NCBI GenBank assembly: GCA_002245135.1
Contig: NGBS01000895.1
Coordinates: forward strand, 1-64,000
DNA from: Proteromonas lacertae
Lineage: Eukaryota; Sar; Bigyra; Opalinata; Proteromonadidae
Direction: 5' to 3'
DNA: 64,000 nt
Both the position numbers and the translations under genes were made by a program. Below are positions 33,505 through 43,767 of the stretch, in pieces (position 1 is the stretch's first letter; every line of letters starts with the position of its first letter). The notes below the pieces were generated by a model. It had not been told where the DNA came from and did not search any database. It worked only from the letters and a program-made list of their open reading frames with translations.

Positions 33505-34527
33505 TTAATCATAAAAACTATTAAATTCATTTTTTACATTAAATACTTTTCCTTTTTTAATTTCATAACTCAAATTATATTTGGATAATAACAAACCAGA
33601 TTTTAAAGAAGCTGTCAAACCGTAACTGCTTCTTGAAATTATAAGAAATTTTGATTTTGACAAAATTTCATGTTCAATAATAATTGATGATTCTTTTAAA
33701 TTATAAGCAAAGTGTATAGATATGTTCTTGGAAAATAAAATGACTTGTTTATATGTTTTGCTTATATTCAGTTTTAATCTCAGTGAATCTCCTGTTAAAA
33801 ACCATTTCTTATATTTCTTATTTCTTCTTGCCAAATCTATCATCATTTTTATATCATATAAACTTGAAAATTGTCTTTCATGTAAATCATCATTTCCTAC
33901 TCTCATTTGCACTCCAATATAATCTACTAACCTATACTTTGATAAAAACAGATTAACATTTTTTGTTATATGTTTATTAACGATTAACAATTTGTTGAAT
34001 ATATAGTAATATAGTGTGTAAATTCTTTTCATCTTATCCAACTTCTTATTAATTGAAAGATATTTCCATAATCCATTTGAAAATTCAGTTCTGTTTATCA
34101 TTTCTACTAATAAATCACACCATATATATGTAAATGATATATTCTTCAATTTTTTGATTTTTATTAACATATCAATAGTAAAAGGGCATATCGTGATTAA
34201 ACTACTACTACCATTGTATGACTTTGATGTTATATTATAATTTGGCATATGATAAAATAAATCAAATTCATCCCAATTTATAACTAGCATATTATATTAT
34301 TCTTTCATAATACATATTGGTTTAGATTCATAAAAAGTTGATAAAATAATAATGCCTGCAAATGCCATTAACCTATTTCCAAGTCCTCCTGCAACATTCA
34401 CACTTATACAATTAATTGCATTATTATACATTTTGATTAAAGCTTCTACACCAATATTAATCTTCAATATTATTAAACAAAGAAAAATAACAAGCGAAAA
34501 ACAAAGAATTAATACTTTTATCCACAT
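33505..34527 (-). CDS. Fucosyltransferase-like Golgi enzyme A, 2 exons
   Basis: Exons 34527-34314 and 34283-33505, with a 30-nt intron, give 330 residues. An N-terminal membrane anchor (VLILCFSLVIFLCLIILKI) is followed by VAGGLGNRLMAFAG, the nucleotide-sugar motif seen in GT11/GT37-like and NodZ-like GT-B fucosyltransferases, and by YIGVQMRVGNDD, which resembles their arginine motif (VGLQIR). The end SKSKFLIISRSSYG fits the Ser/Gly C-terminal motif of the group. It is a close paralogue of the gene at 38064, with 381 bp identical. It is the left-most gene of the cluster and points outward. Substrate and linkage cannot be read. Confidence 0.65.
33633..34013 (-). repeat. 381-bp block identical (inverted) to 38571-38951
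   Basis: The coding strand matches 38571-38951 across the whole block by eye, whereas the flanking parts of the two genes differ clearly. A sharply bounded identical block inside diverged paralogues points to gene conversion. Confidence 0.8.
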
Positions 34528-34815
34528 ATATTTTTGTATTTTACCATATAATTTACTTAATTAAAATTATATAAAACTCTTATCAATAAGAAAAACAGTT
34601 ATTTTCTTTGTTCAATATATTTCTAGTAATTAAATGCATATTATTGATGAAAGATAGGGAATAGTTAAGATATCATTAGAATTTGCTATGAACGGTTTTA
34701 TTCTAGATAAAGGATTAATGAATATAATTGAATATATCTTTCATTTTTAATATAATGTGGTATAATAAAAAAAATGTAACTTAAGTAAGAAAAACCTTTC
34801 ACTTTTTATACTGTA

Positions 34816-35703
34816 ATGAAATACATATTTTTATCAATAATATTACTTATTATTGTCTGTTTTATTATTAAACATAAATATTTACCAAAATATCATCAGT
34901 ATTTGTTTGTTACATCATATTTTCAAATTGTAAATTATGGCAAACATAGTCTTCAACATTATAAGAAATGGATTAATCATTTCTTCAGTTATATAAACAA
35001 GTCGTTAGTTATATTCACTGATAACAACAGATCTTCTAAATCTTTTGTTCCTTCTTTTGTGAAAGCATATATGTATGAGTATGACTCAATATGGGAAGTT
35101 TCATGTATAAAAAAGTATAAAGATAATTATAGAAGGCAACATCAAATCGATAGAGAGAAAAATCTTCATAATCCAGATATTTATGCAATATGGAATTCAA
35201 AAATATGCTTTTTAGATATAGCAGCAAATGATATACCAAGTAAATTATATATATGGATAGATATAGGAACATTCAGAGATCCAACCACTTTTTATTCTCT
35301 CCCATCATCAAATGCTATAAACATGTTTATTAATTTCAATTCAATGTTCTTTTTTACAGTCTATAATCAAACCTATAAACTAAAAAATGAAACAGAGTTA
35401 GTAGATCTAGTTTTTATACAAGGAACAAGTTTTGGAGGTAACAAACAATCAATTCATCAATATTATAACGAATTTTGGAAATTATATGACTATTATTTGA
35501 ACATAAATAAATTTGTTGGGAAAGATCAGAATTTATTTAATACATTGGCATTTTACAAATCAAATTTAAATATAACATTAATAAAAGTCCATGATTTAAG
35601 CATGTGTATGGGAAATGAATGGTGGAAGTATCAATGCTTTTATGCTGGAATGAATTTAGAGTTGTTAAAGAAAATAAATATAAATGAATATATCATAAAA
35701 TAA
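34816..35703 (+). CDS. HtrL/YibB-family protein (glycosyltransferase-like)
   Basis: 295 residues, one exon. A short anchor (YIFLSIILLIIVCFII) is followed by features of the bacterial HtrL_YibB/WbcE family: FVTSYFQIVNYGKHSLQHY at the start of the domain, KSLVIFTDNN, a NPDIYAIWNSKICFL segment, the WIDIGTFRD motif typical of the family, and VFIQGTSFGGN. In bacteria these genes sit in lipopolysaccharide or capsule loci and are probably sugar transferases. Here a Golgi lumenal enzyme is expected. It sits between the fucosyltransferase-like gene (divergent) and the gene at 35835 (same strand, 131 bp). Confidence 0.7.
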   Translation: MKYIFLSIILLIIVCFIIKHKYLPKYHQYLFVTSYFQIVNYGKHSLQHYKKWINHFFSYINKSLVIFTDNNRSSKSFVPSFVKAYMYEYDSIWEVSCIKKYKDNYRRQHQIDREKNLHNPDIYAIWNSKICFLDIAANDIPSKLYIWIDIGTFRDPTTFYSLPSSNAINMFINFNSMFFFTVYNQTYKLKNETELVDLVFIQGTSFGGNKQSIHQYYNEFWKLYDYYLNINKFVGKDQNLFNTLAFYKSNLNITLIKVHDLSMCMGNEWWKYQCFYAGMNLELLKKININEYIIK

Positions 35704-35834
35704 CTTCCCAATACTCACATACTTTTTTATTATGGTTTTATAGCTTATGATGCTAATATAATAATGATATACACTTAATAACTATCATTTGTTATAAGTA
35801 TAACAATCATTTGTGTAGAAGGTTGGTATTTTGA

Positions 35835-36866
35835 GTGATGTTAGTAGTTTTAACAATATTAATAGTGTGTATTTGTGGAATATTATATTTTTTGTTCAAC
35901 AATCTCAATGAAATTATAAATGAATACTATTCCTGCAACTCCAAAATAAAATATATTAACACAGAGATATATCCACCAGCAAATTTAACAGTTTTATTTA
36001 CAATGCTTATTAATTTACCAAAAGAAATTTCAAAATTCTATTTCTTATCGTTAATCAAGGTGAAATACGAAGGACTAATAGTTGTATTAACAAATAATGA
36101 GACAAATAAGTTCTATAGTAATAAATTAAACATTCATTATATAGAAATAACACATGATTATCCTTATTATCCTTTAAACCATAACAGATATCCAATAAAC
36201 ATCAATTTAGTTAAGTATATTATACCTACTTTTATATCTAATCTCTCAAAGTTTTATACAAGAAATGTTGTGAGGTATTTTATATTTTACTTGTGGCTTA
36301 AAGAATATGGTTCAAAATATAAATACTTCATTTTTACTGATTTAAGAGATGTTGTTTTTCAAAAACATCCATTTGCATGGAATATATGTAAAGGCGTTGT
36401 ACTTACTGAAGAAACATACTTAACTTCATTATTAACAATTAGTCCACAATTTAATATTCAGTATTTTAAAAACTATACTAGGATGAATCATACAGTAATA
36501 AATGGAGGATTGTTATATGGCTCATATAATGAATTGAAATGTTTTTTGTATATTTATGCAATGTCATATAGAAGATTTGGCTTTGCAGGAAATGATCAAT
36601 CCCTACTAAACTATTTGTATTATGAATCTAAACCTCAATTAAAATTGAAATGTTCAATTAGAGTTAACAGACATCATACAGGATATGCAAGATGTTTGGC
36701 TTCGTATTTATATTCATCAAATGAAACACCAATTGATAAGACAGGATTCATTGTAAATGGAGATGGAACTTATCCTGCTGTTTTACACCAGTTATATGCA
36801 GGTGTTGAATCAGGAAGTGAGAAAAGGAAAAAAAAGTTCAAAATTCTGATTAATAGTTTAATATAA
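35835..36866 (+). CDS. Type II membrane glycosyltransferase-like protein (DLRD motif)
   Basis: 343 residues. Anchor at 4-23 (VVLTILIVCICGILYFLF). The domain has RYFIFYLWLKEYGSKYKYFIFTD followed by LRDVVFQKHPF, the acidic DxD-like site of several GT-A families. INGGLLYGSYNEL and AGNDQSLLNYLYY follow, a common late GT-A pattern in which ND/DQ supports the acceptor site, and then VLHQLYAGV. I cannot assign a CAZy family. It may transfer a hexose in the secretory pathway. It is separated by 267 bp from the next gene. Confidence 0.6.
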   Translation: MMLVVLTILIVCICGILYFLFNNLNEIINEYYSCNSKIKYINTEIYPPANLTVLFTMLINLPKEISKFYFLSLIKVKYEGLIVVLTNNETNKFYSNKLNIHYIEITHDYPYYPLNHNRYPININLVKYIIPTFISNLSKFYTRNVVRYFIFYLWLKEYGSKYKYFIFTDLRDVVFQKHPFAWNICKGVVLTEETYLTSLLTISPQFNIQYFKNYTRMNHTVINGGLLYGSYNELKCFLYIYAMSYRRFGFAGNDQSLLNYLYYESKPQLKLKCSIRVNRHHTGYARCLASYLYSSNETPIDKTGFIVNGDGTYPAVLHQLYAGVESGSEKRKKKFKILINSLI

Positions 36867-36992
36867 TGTTAAATATTAGATTGAACTATTTTTTCACCTT
36901 TTCTTCGTATATACTTTTCTTATTATAATTATATATATATATATAGTTAATAAATGGTTTATTACAAATTCTATAATATATGAAAATGATCG

Positions 36993-37011
36993 GCTTGAAA
37001 CAAGATCAAGC
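36993..37011. repeat. Stem-loop GCTTGA-N7-TCAAGC
   Basis: Six-base arms with a seven-base loop in the spacer between the genes at 35835 and 37134. The same arms with a seven-base loop recur at 41063-41083. Confidence 0.5.
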
Positions 37012-37133
37012 TTCATTTAAAAACCATAATTCTTCTAATAGAATAAGTATTTTTATATATTAATGTAGTTTCATTGTAAATTAATATAATATAGTGATAG
37101 AATATATATTCAACATATATGTTATAAAGAGAT

Positions 37134-37994
37134 ATGTTTAGAGTAACACAAAGTGTTTTTCATTTACTATTTATATTATCATTATGTATTATAAGTTTTT
37201 TTATATATGATAAAACCCCTACAGTAAAAGTTGTAGCAAATAGATGCAAATTAAAGAATATTGAAAAAAAGAAAAAAGAGAAGGTGTGGAATGCAGGTAA
37301 CTATATAGATTTAGGAGCAAATAATGGAGATTCTATAGCATGGTTTTATAACATTGAAATATTAGGTTTAAAATCTGTTGTTCCTTATCCAAAAATTCCT
37401 TTAAATATATCAATGAATTTTAATACATACATATTTGAAGCAAATCCTTTTTTATGTAACGACATCTATAGAGTAGTAAATTTCATAAAGAAACACACAA
37501 AATTGGTTAATTTTAATGTTTATTGTCCTGTTATAGTAAGTACATATAATGGAACTGATGTAATGAGTATTGACAAAGATGATTTATATTCATCAAAGTT
37601 TTACAATTCTAATGTGAATTATAACTCAAACAGACAGAATTATACTATGCCAGTGGTTAATATTACAAATTTCATAGAAGAGAATATAAGTCCAAGCGAT
37701 TTTAATGTTATGAAATTTGATGTAGAAGGTGAAGAACATTATATCTTCCCTGAATTAATTAAAACCAATCAGCTACTAAAGTTTGACATACTTTATTCAG
37801 AATTTCATAGAGCAGCTGTTAACAATCCTGCAAAAGCATATGCTACAAAAATATATAATGATTTTCTCAATTATACAATGACTTATGGTATTGAAACATA
37901 TGAGGAAAGAAGTATAAGTCAAAACCAATTAGAAAGACATTTAGATCTGTATAAAGAATTGATGTATTGCAGAAAAGGAATATTTAAAATGTAA
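37134..37994 (+). CDS. FkbM-family methyltransferase, membrane-anchored
   Basis: 286 residues with an N-terminal anchor (LLFILSLCIISFFIYD). The SAM-binding start reads YIDLGANNGDSIAWFY, followed by FEANP, the FkbM second motif, and VMKFDVEGEEHYIFPELI, the FkbM core signature, then DILYSEFHR. FkbM enzymes O-methylate sugars or polyketides. Placed between glycosyltransferases, methylation of a glycan is the natural reading. A second FkbM-type gene lies at 40100. Confidence 0.75.
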   Translation: MFRVTQSVFHLLFILSLCIISFFIYDKTPTVKVVANRCKLKNIEKKKKEKVWNAGNYIDLGANNGDSIAWFYNIEILGLKSVVPYPKIPLNISMNFNTYIFEANPFLCNDIYRVVNFIKKHTKLVNFNVYCPVIVSTYNGTDVMSIDKDDLYSSKFYNSNVNYNSNRQNYTMPVVNITNFIEENISPSDFNVMKFDVEGEEHYIFPELIKTNQLLKFDILYSEFHRAAVNNPAKAYATKIYNDFLNYTMTYGIETYEERSISQNQLERHLDLYKELMYCRKGIFKM

Positions 37995-38063
37995 TTACTA
38001 TGTTTTTATAAAATATAGTCGTTTCTTATTGTGGTTTAATAGATAAATCTAATTTAATGTAGG

Positions 38064-39076
38064 ATGAGAGTAGTTGTTACAATATTTATTACTTTTATAT
38101 TTATTTACACAATGACAATAAAACTATTAATCAGAATAAAGCGAATAATTAGAATATACAAAAATGCAATAAATAGTGTCAGTGTCAATTGTGAAGGCGG
38201 TTTAGGTAATAGGTTAATGTCATTTGCAGGAATTATAACATTGTCATTATTTTATGAATCTAAACCAATAAGTATTAATACAAAGAATAATATAATATAC
38301 TAGTAATAAATTGGGATGAATTTGATTTATTTTATCATATACCAAATTATAATATAACATCAAAGTCATACAATTCTAGTTATTTGTTTTCATTATGCCC
38401 ATTTAATAGTGAATCGCTAAATAGTATAAAAGAGTTGAAGAATATATCATTTACATACATATGGTGTGATTTATTAGTAGGAATGATAAATAATTCAAGT
38501 TTTTCTAAGAATCTAAAGGATATTTTCCCATACATTCAAAAAGCAGAGAAAATGAGTTATGTATTTTCTATATATTACTATATATTCAACAAATTGTTAA
38601 TCGTTAATAAACATATAACAAAAAATGTTAATCTGTTTTTATCAAAGTATAGGTTAGTAGATTATATTGGAGTGCAAATGAGAGTAGGAAATGATGATTT
38701 ACATGAAAGACAATTTTCAAGTTTATATGATATAAAAATGATGATAGATTTGGCAAGAAGAAATAAGAAATATAAGAAATGGTTTTTAACAGGAGATTCA
38801 CTGAGATTAAAACTGAATATAAGCAAAACATATAAACAAGTCATTTTATTTTCCAAGAACATATCTATACACTTTGCTTATAATTTAAAAGAATCATCAA
38901 TTATTATTGAACATGAAATTTTGTCAAAATCAAAATTTCTTATAATTTCAAAAAGTACCTATGGATTAACATCTATGCTAAAGTCTGGTTTGTTATTATC
39001 CAAACATAATTTGAGTTATGAAGTAGAATATGGATTAATATTTAATATGAAAAGTAAGTTTAGCAAGTTTCAGTAA
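38064..39076 (+). CDS. Fucosyltransferase-like Golgi enzyme B, 2 exons
   Basis: Exons 38064-38271 and 38304-39076 with a 32-nt intron (donor GTATTA, acceptor ACTAG) give 326 residues. An N-terminal anchor is followed by NCEGGLGNRLMSFAG. The intron sits at the same codon as in paralogue A. The central part is identical to that gene at DNA level, while both ends differ. Only 8 bp separate the stop codon from the next ATG at 39085 on the same strand, which is extraordinary for eukaryotic monocistronic genes. Confidence 0.65.
38571..38951 (+). repeat. 381-bp block identical (inverted) to 33633-34013
   Basis: Partner of the conversion tract described above. Boundaries were set by the first mismatching bases on each side. 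Confidence 0.8.
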
Positions 39077-39084
39077 TATTTTAC

Positions 39085-40068
39085 ATGAATAGAATTAATG
39101 AGTATGGTATTATATACTTACTTATTTTAATTATAATAATGATTATATATATTATAATTTATGTAAACTATGATGAATCTGAGATATTATTTAAAAGCAT
39201 TGTCATGAAAGAATTGTTTTACATTAGAAATACAACCGATAATAACTTACCAATATTATATAGTAGAAGATACACATCTGAATCATACTATGTGAAGAAT
39301 AAGACATTAATCAAAATGGAGAATAAAACAGTAAATTATAATACTAACTTTATCAAAAGACAGTCTAATATCTTAGTTGCAATTCATTCTCACATATCAT
39401 TGTTTTATCATAGATATGTCTTTAGAAAAATATACAAAATATATAAGGATATTCAAGTATTATTCTTTATAGCATTAGATTATAATCAAACATTAAACTC
39501 TCAGTTGTTAAAAGAAATGAAAATTTACCAAGATATTGTTCTATTCAATTTCAATTGCAATTATTATAATCTACATTTTTTAACATATAATTTTCTTAAA
39601 TGGGTTAAGAAGTATAAAAGTTTGTATGATGTGATAGTCAAACAGGATACTGATACATTTGTTAATATTCATATACTTCAATCAATGTTAAAACAAGTGT
39701 TAAATAAAAACAATAAATCATTTGTTTTAGGATATATATGGGGATATGAAAATGTGAATATAAGATATCCTAGCGGAATGTCATATGTATTTTTATCAAA
39801 TTCAATAGATAAATTAGTTGTTCATTTAGATGAAGAATTCGATAGAGTGTATTATGGTTATCCTGAAGATATGTTTTTTGGAAGATTGGCAAGAAGAGCA
39901 AATTTCGATTTTATTGATGCTAATTTTACCTTTAATTACACTACATATATAGAAATTCCTAATATTATATTTGATGCAAAAAAGATATATATGATTCACT
40001 GGTTGAGAATTTCTGAAATAGCATTTTTACATTTGAATTGCAGCAACAGAAGGAATTTCGAAGTATAA
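39085..40068 (+). CDS. GT31-like galactosyl/N-acetylglucosaminyl transferase
   Basis: 327 residues. Anchor near 10-28 (YLLILIIIMIIYIIIYV). GT31 signatures follow: ILVAIHSHISLFYHRYVFRK, an LNFNxxYYNL-like step (FNCNYYNLHFLTYNFLKW), the metal site KQDTDTFVN, SGMSYVFLSN, and PEDMFFGRLA, matching the EDVxxG motif near the active site. It ends with a short Cys/Asn tail. It starts 8 bp after the fucosyltransferase-like gene. It is a paralogue of the gene at 46512, which points the other way. Confidence 0.75.
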   Translation: MNRINEYGIIYLLILIIIMIIYIIIYVNYDESEILFKSIVMKELFYIRNTTDNNLPILYSRRYTSESYYVKNKTLIKMENKTVNYNTNFIKRQSNILVAIHSHISLFYHRYVFRKIYKIYKDIQVLFFIALDYNQTLNSQLLKEMKIYQDIVLFNFNCNYYNLHFLTYNFLKWVKKYKSLYDVIVKQDTDTFVNIHILQSMLKQVLNKNNKSFVLGYIWGYENVNIRYPSGMSYVFLSNSIDKLVVHLDEEFDRVYYGYPEDMFFGRLARRANFDFIDANFTFNYTTYIEIPNIIFDAKKIYMIHWLRISEIAFLHLNCSNRRNFEV

Positions 40069-40099
40069 TTTAAATATAAATTCATTTTGGTTGTAAAAA

Positions 40100-41005
40100 A
40101 TGGAGTTTTTTGTTACTTTATTATTTCTTGTGTTAATAACCATTATTGTAGTATTGTTATTCTATATTAAGATTAATAATAAATCATGGAAATAAATATA
40201 ATAGAAATTATTCAAAGTGTATAAAATATCTTGATCAGAATTGGGAAAATTTTGAATCAAGAAGAGGACGTTTATCTGATCAACATATAAGAACACAGCT
40301 ATTTCCATTAATCAAAGAGATTATTCCAGTTTTATCAAAAGAACAGTGTATATATGATATTGGTGGAAATATTGGAGATATAACAGAAATGTTTAACAAA
40401 TACTACCCTAACAATTACATATTCACTGTTGAACCTTTAGAAGCTAATTATAAAGAAATGAAATCAAGATTTAATAGAACTAAGAAGATTAAGCTTTACA
40501 ACATTGCATTAGGATCATTTGATGGGAAAAGAGTATCTAATACATTTAATAGTGGAGGTTTAGGAGATTATTTATATCCAGGAAGATTAATGAATGAATT
40601 TAATATTAAATATATGAAAACTGATTCATTTTATAAGAAATTTTGTATATTTATATATATATATATCTTATAGCAAATAATATGGAAATATTCTTTTTCA
40701 AATTAGATACAGAAGGATTTGAAGATGATATTATGTACAATGCAAAGTATTTATTGGAAAATGAAAAAATCAAAATAATATATTTAGAATATCATCAAGG
40801 ATATTGTAAAGAGTATGAATCTAATCTAATTCATTATTTGAATAAATATGGTTTTAATACATATTTAGTGGGAAGTAATTTTCTATTAAGTACTAATGAT
40901 TGTCCAAATTACTCATTAGATAGATTTAGTTTAGGTCATATTATAGGTTTTCATACCACAAAAGAAATTGAAAATGATTTTATAAAGAAGTACAACAAGT
41001 CTTAG
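40100..41005 (+). CDS. FkbM-family methyltransferase, membrane-anchored, spliced
   Basis: The ATG at 40100 opens a membrane anchor (MEFFVTLLFLVLITIIVVLL). From about 40195 the protein reads in the next frame: either a one-base error or a 22-nt GTGTTA..TAG intron joins them. FkbM features follow: IYDIGGNIGDITEMF, FTVEPLEANYKEM, and after a 29-nt intron (40645-40673) FFKLDTEGFEDDI. The last part, IKIIYLEYHQGYC, closes the domain. It is likely a sugar O-methyltransferase working with the surrounding transferases. Confidence 0.7.
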
Positions 41006-41061
41006 TAAATATTTTACACTAAATGGTTATTATGTATTTGATTTTTAATTTTTTAACACTA

Positions 41062-41084
41062 AAGCTTGATGAAAGTTCAAGCTT
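41062..41084. repeat. Stem-loop AAGCTTGA-N7-TCAAGCTT
   Basis: Eight-base perfect arms, seven-base loop, in the 109-bp spacer before the gene at 41115. The core is the same as the stem-loop at 36993. Confidence 0.5.
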
Positions 41085-41114
41085 ACTTTTCAAATAGAAT
41101 ATTATAAGCAGAAT

Positions 41115-42305
41115 ATGAAAATAAGACTAATTATCATATTCGCTATATCTTTAGTTTTATTATCAATATGTTTGTATAGTAAGTATAATAATAGTTTTAT
41201 AGGAAATGATGTAATTAACTCACACATTCTTCCCATCTATAAATTAGGTAAAAACAAGTATATCACATCAGCTCATTATATAGATTATGAAAATTCTATC
41301 AATTTAATTATTTATTCAGATTCAAAAAATATTGAATTTAGCAGATGTGTAATTGTGTATGATAAATTTAAAGACAAATGTAAAGCCAAAATGCAATATG
41401 AAGGAAGTAATTACTATTATCGAATAGAGTTAAAAACTAGAAAGGATGAAAAGCCTTTACTTTTGTTCTTGAATAATTTAACAATAAAATTCAACAATAA
41501 AAAACGAATAGACACAAATTCATTTGTAGTGTGTATATCAATTGTAGTAAAACTAAAAAGGCCTCTTATGCTTATACAATTGATTGAATCATATAGAAAA
41601 TTCGGAGTATCAAAAATTGTTGTAAATTATCAGTCATCATCAGTAGATGTTATAAAGGTATTGAATTATTATAATCAAATGGGCGTTGTAGATATATATC
41701 AATATAATAATACTGTAGATGAGAGGTTTAGAGATATTGAAAATGATGTTAATCCATATATATATTATTTTCAAATATGGAAGATAAATCAATGTTATTT
41801 TGATTATAAAACTCCATCAAATCACATTATTGTATTAGATGTAGATGAAATTCTTTGGCCAGTTAAAGCATCTAATTATAAAGAGCTGTTTAAGTCATTA
41901 CCAAAAATGGATTACTTTTTTTTGCATCAATTCTTTTACAAAATTGAAATTAATATCCCTAGAAATAAAGATCATACAACCGATCTTACAGATGTGGATA
42001 TATTTTCTATAAGGAATTATTGCCCTACTTCCAATGGAATAGCTCACAAATACATAATCCATAATACCAGCAAAATCACTAAAGCTGAAGTTCATTTTGT
42101 ACAATATAAAGAAAATGTCAATCAGCAATATATACCCAATAATATTGCTTATGTTAGACATACCAGGCATTATGATGATAATATAAAGGTAATGTGTATT
42201 AATTCATCTATTACACATAATACATCAGGAGTTGAGAATAAACTTCATCTTTTATCTAAATCAGTTTATAAAAAAATATTGAATAAGATATTTCTAGGGA
42301 GATAA
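41115..42305 (+). CDS. GT92-family (DUF23) glycosyltransferase
   Basis: 396 residues with an N-terminal anchor (IIFAISLVLLSICLY). The GT92 region begins at ~135: SFVVCISIVVKLKRPLMLIQ, LIESYRKFGVSKIVVNYQ, then a YNQMGVVDIYQY step and IIVLDVDEILWP, the GT92 DxD site. A His-containing end (AYVRHTRHYDD) matches the family's late motif. GT92 enzymes include beta-1,4-galactosyltransferases. The stop is followed by a 350-bp gap before the tiny gene at 42658. Confidence 0.78.
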   Translation: MKIRLIIIFAISLVLLSICLYSKYNNSFIGNDVINSHILPIYKLGKNKYITSAHYIDYENSINLIIYSDSKNIEFSRCVIVYDKFKDKCKAKMQYEGSNYYYRIELKTRKDEKPLLLFLNNLTIKFNNKKRIDTNSFVVCISIVVKLKRPLMLIQLIESYRKFGVSKIVVNYQSSSVDVIKVLNYYNQMGVVDIYQYNNTVDERFRDIENDVNPYIYYFQIWKINQCYFDYKTPSNHIIVLDVDEILWPVKASNYKELFKSLPKMDYFFLHQFFYKIEINIPRNKDHTTDLTDVDIFSIRNYCPTSNGIAHKYIIHNTSKITKAEVHFVQYKENVNQQYIPNNIAYVRHTRHYDDNIKVMCINSSITHNTSGVENKLHLLSKSVYKKILNKIFLGR

Positions 42306-42657
42306 TTCTCAAAACTTTGTTAATACAACATTTTTATCTTCTTTTTTCAATAAAGTTGCGATTACATTCTATGTGTGTTTAAAATGTTGTTATTACCAGA
42401 ATCATAAAAATAAAAATGGTTATATGTCACTCTAACACTATTAATTTCATCTTCTTTATACACACACTATAAATTGTCTGATTATATTTTTTTCTAATTA
42501 ATATCAAATTCACATTACCAAATATGTTCTATATGAAGCTTAATCATAAAAAATAAAATCAAAATATCAAGCTTTTGGCTTGTGATTTTTGATTTTTTTT
42601 TTTTTGAATATTGTAATTAATGTTAGTCAATCAATTATATAGGTACTAGCATTAGAA
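42306..42657. other. Intergenic with a hairpin and T-run
   Basis: ATCAAGC-TTTTG-GCTTGTGAT near 42566-42586 followed by a long T-run at 42596-42604. No gene is seen in the rest. Confidence 0.4.
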
Positions 42658-42880
42658 ATGAGAAAGTTATGTAAGTCTTACCAGAATGTTTGCGAATTTT
42701 TCTGTAATAGATTTAAAATTAACTCAATTAACTTGATAGTTAATCGCTTCCCTAAGCTGTAATATTAAGTTTAAATCATGCTTAATTTTTAGCAATTATG
42801 AGAGTATAGATGATTTAATTCTGTATTTCTATGAAGAGGCTGATATAAAGAATTTAATTACAGAAGTAGAAATAGAATAA
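42658..42880 (+). CDS. 62-residue protein of unknown function, 2 exons
   Basis: Exons 42658-42758 and 42793-42880, joined across a 34-nt intron (donor GTAATA, acceptor TTTTTAG), give an in-phase 62-residue protein. It begins MRKLCKSYQNVCEFFCNRFK and ends acidic and helical (YEESIDD-like, LITEVEIE). Three cysteines lie in the first 16 residues. Neither exon alone would pass a length filter. The perfect phase across a local-type intron supports a real gene, but an upstream exon may be missing. Not recognised. Confidence 0.45.
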
Positions 42881-42918
42881 TAAATAAAAAAGGAATTATA
42901 AATTATTAAAATAATAGA

Positions 42919-43767
42919 TTATACAAAGTATTTTTCTATTTCTTCTCTTGTAGTTGATTTATACTTTTGGTTATAATCATAGTGAATAGAGAAGTTATAA
43001 GCTCTATTATTAGAACACAAATCGGTTTTACCATTTAGAAATGATATTAATGTTAAAGAACTTTGATCTTGTCTGTGATTTGATCTATCTGATCCAGGAG
43101 GTGCAATACAATCATGTTGTAAAGCACATTTCTCCCATTCATACAATATTTTTTCTGCTAAACGAGAAGGATACATAAAAGCCACAGTTCCACCAGCACA
43201 ACATGTTTTATTCAACCATTTATCAGGAAAATTGAAATGTTTTAACATTAAAGGATGTGTATATTTCTTAATATCGTGACTAGTTCTTTGAGACCATACT
43301 TTGTTTTTCTTGATATTTTCAATCATATAGTTTATACTTCCAGTTATATTACATCCAGCATCAAGCCAAACAACAGGATGTTTGTATTTTTTATACACTT
43401 CATATATTATTACTGGTTTCCATGCATATTCACCTGCAGCAACTGATATATTGAAATATGATGGATAGTTATTGAAAGGAAAATTTTGTAATAGAAATAA
43501 TGGATGATTGAGTTTATATCTGTTAAGTAAATAAAGTGTATTTTGTGATAATCCTAGATTATATACAATCATCAGAAATCTGTTGTTATGTACATAAAAT
43601 GTGTGAATCATGTTTAATAATAACAATTCGTGGTTTTCTGATCCTCCAGTTACAATTACATAATCATAATCCAATATTTCATTATTCTTTACAAACATAT
43701 TATACATATATATAATAAATATTATAAAAATACAGCTAATGAAAAACTTGGTTTTAAATCTAAACAT
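42919..43767 (-). CDS. Type II membrane glycosyltransferase-like protein (DUF1647-like)
   Basis: 282 residues, anchor at 8-25 (FFISCIFIIFIIYMYNMF). The domain reads YDYVIVTGGSENHELLLLN, then AAGEYAWKPVIIYEVYKKYK and VVWLDAGCNI. The EYAWKP and WLDA/S steps are as in the DUF1647 family. CCAGGTVAFMYPSRLAE and NHRQDQSSLTLISFL follow. The ATG shares one base with the stop codon of the upstream gene (TAATG at 43769-43765). This arrangement is typical of bacterial operons and suggests a bicistronic transcript or an overlapping 3' end. Confidence 0.6.
   Translation of the reverse strand: MFRFKTKFFISCIFIIFIIYMYNMFVKNNEILDYDYVIVTGGSENHELLLLNMIHTFYVHNNRFLMIVYNLGLSQNTLYLLNRYKLNHPLFLLQNFPFNNYPSYFNISVAAGEYAWKPVIIYEVYKKYKHPVVWLDAGCNITGSINYMIENIKKNKVWSQRTSHDIKKYTHPLMLKHFNFPDKWLNKTCCAGGTVAFMYPSRLAEKILYEWEKCALQHDCIAPPGSDRSNHRQDQSSLTLISFLNGKTDLCSNNRAYNFSIHYDYNQKYKSTTREEIEKYFV

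Noticed and set aside
33722-33956. Plus-strand ORFs (66 and 67 codons) identical to those at 38628-38862 on the other strand
   Set aside because: They are reverse-strand shadows of the identical tract in the two fucosyltransferase-like genes; the conserved sense proteins explain them.
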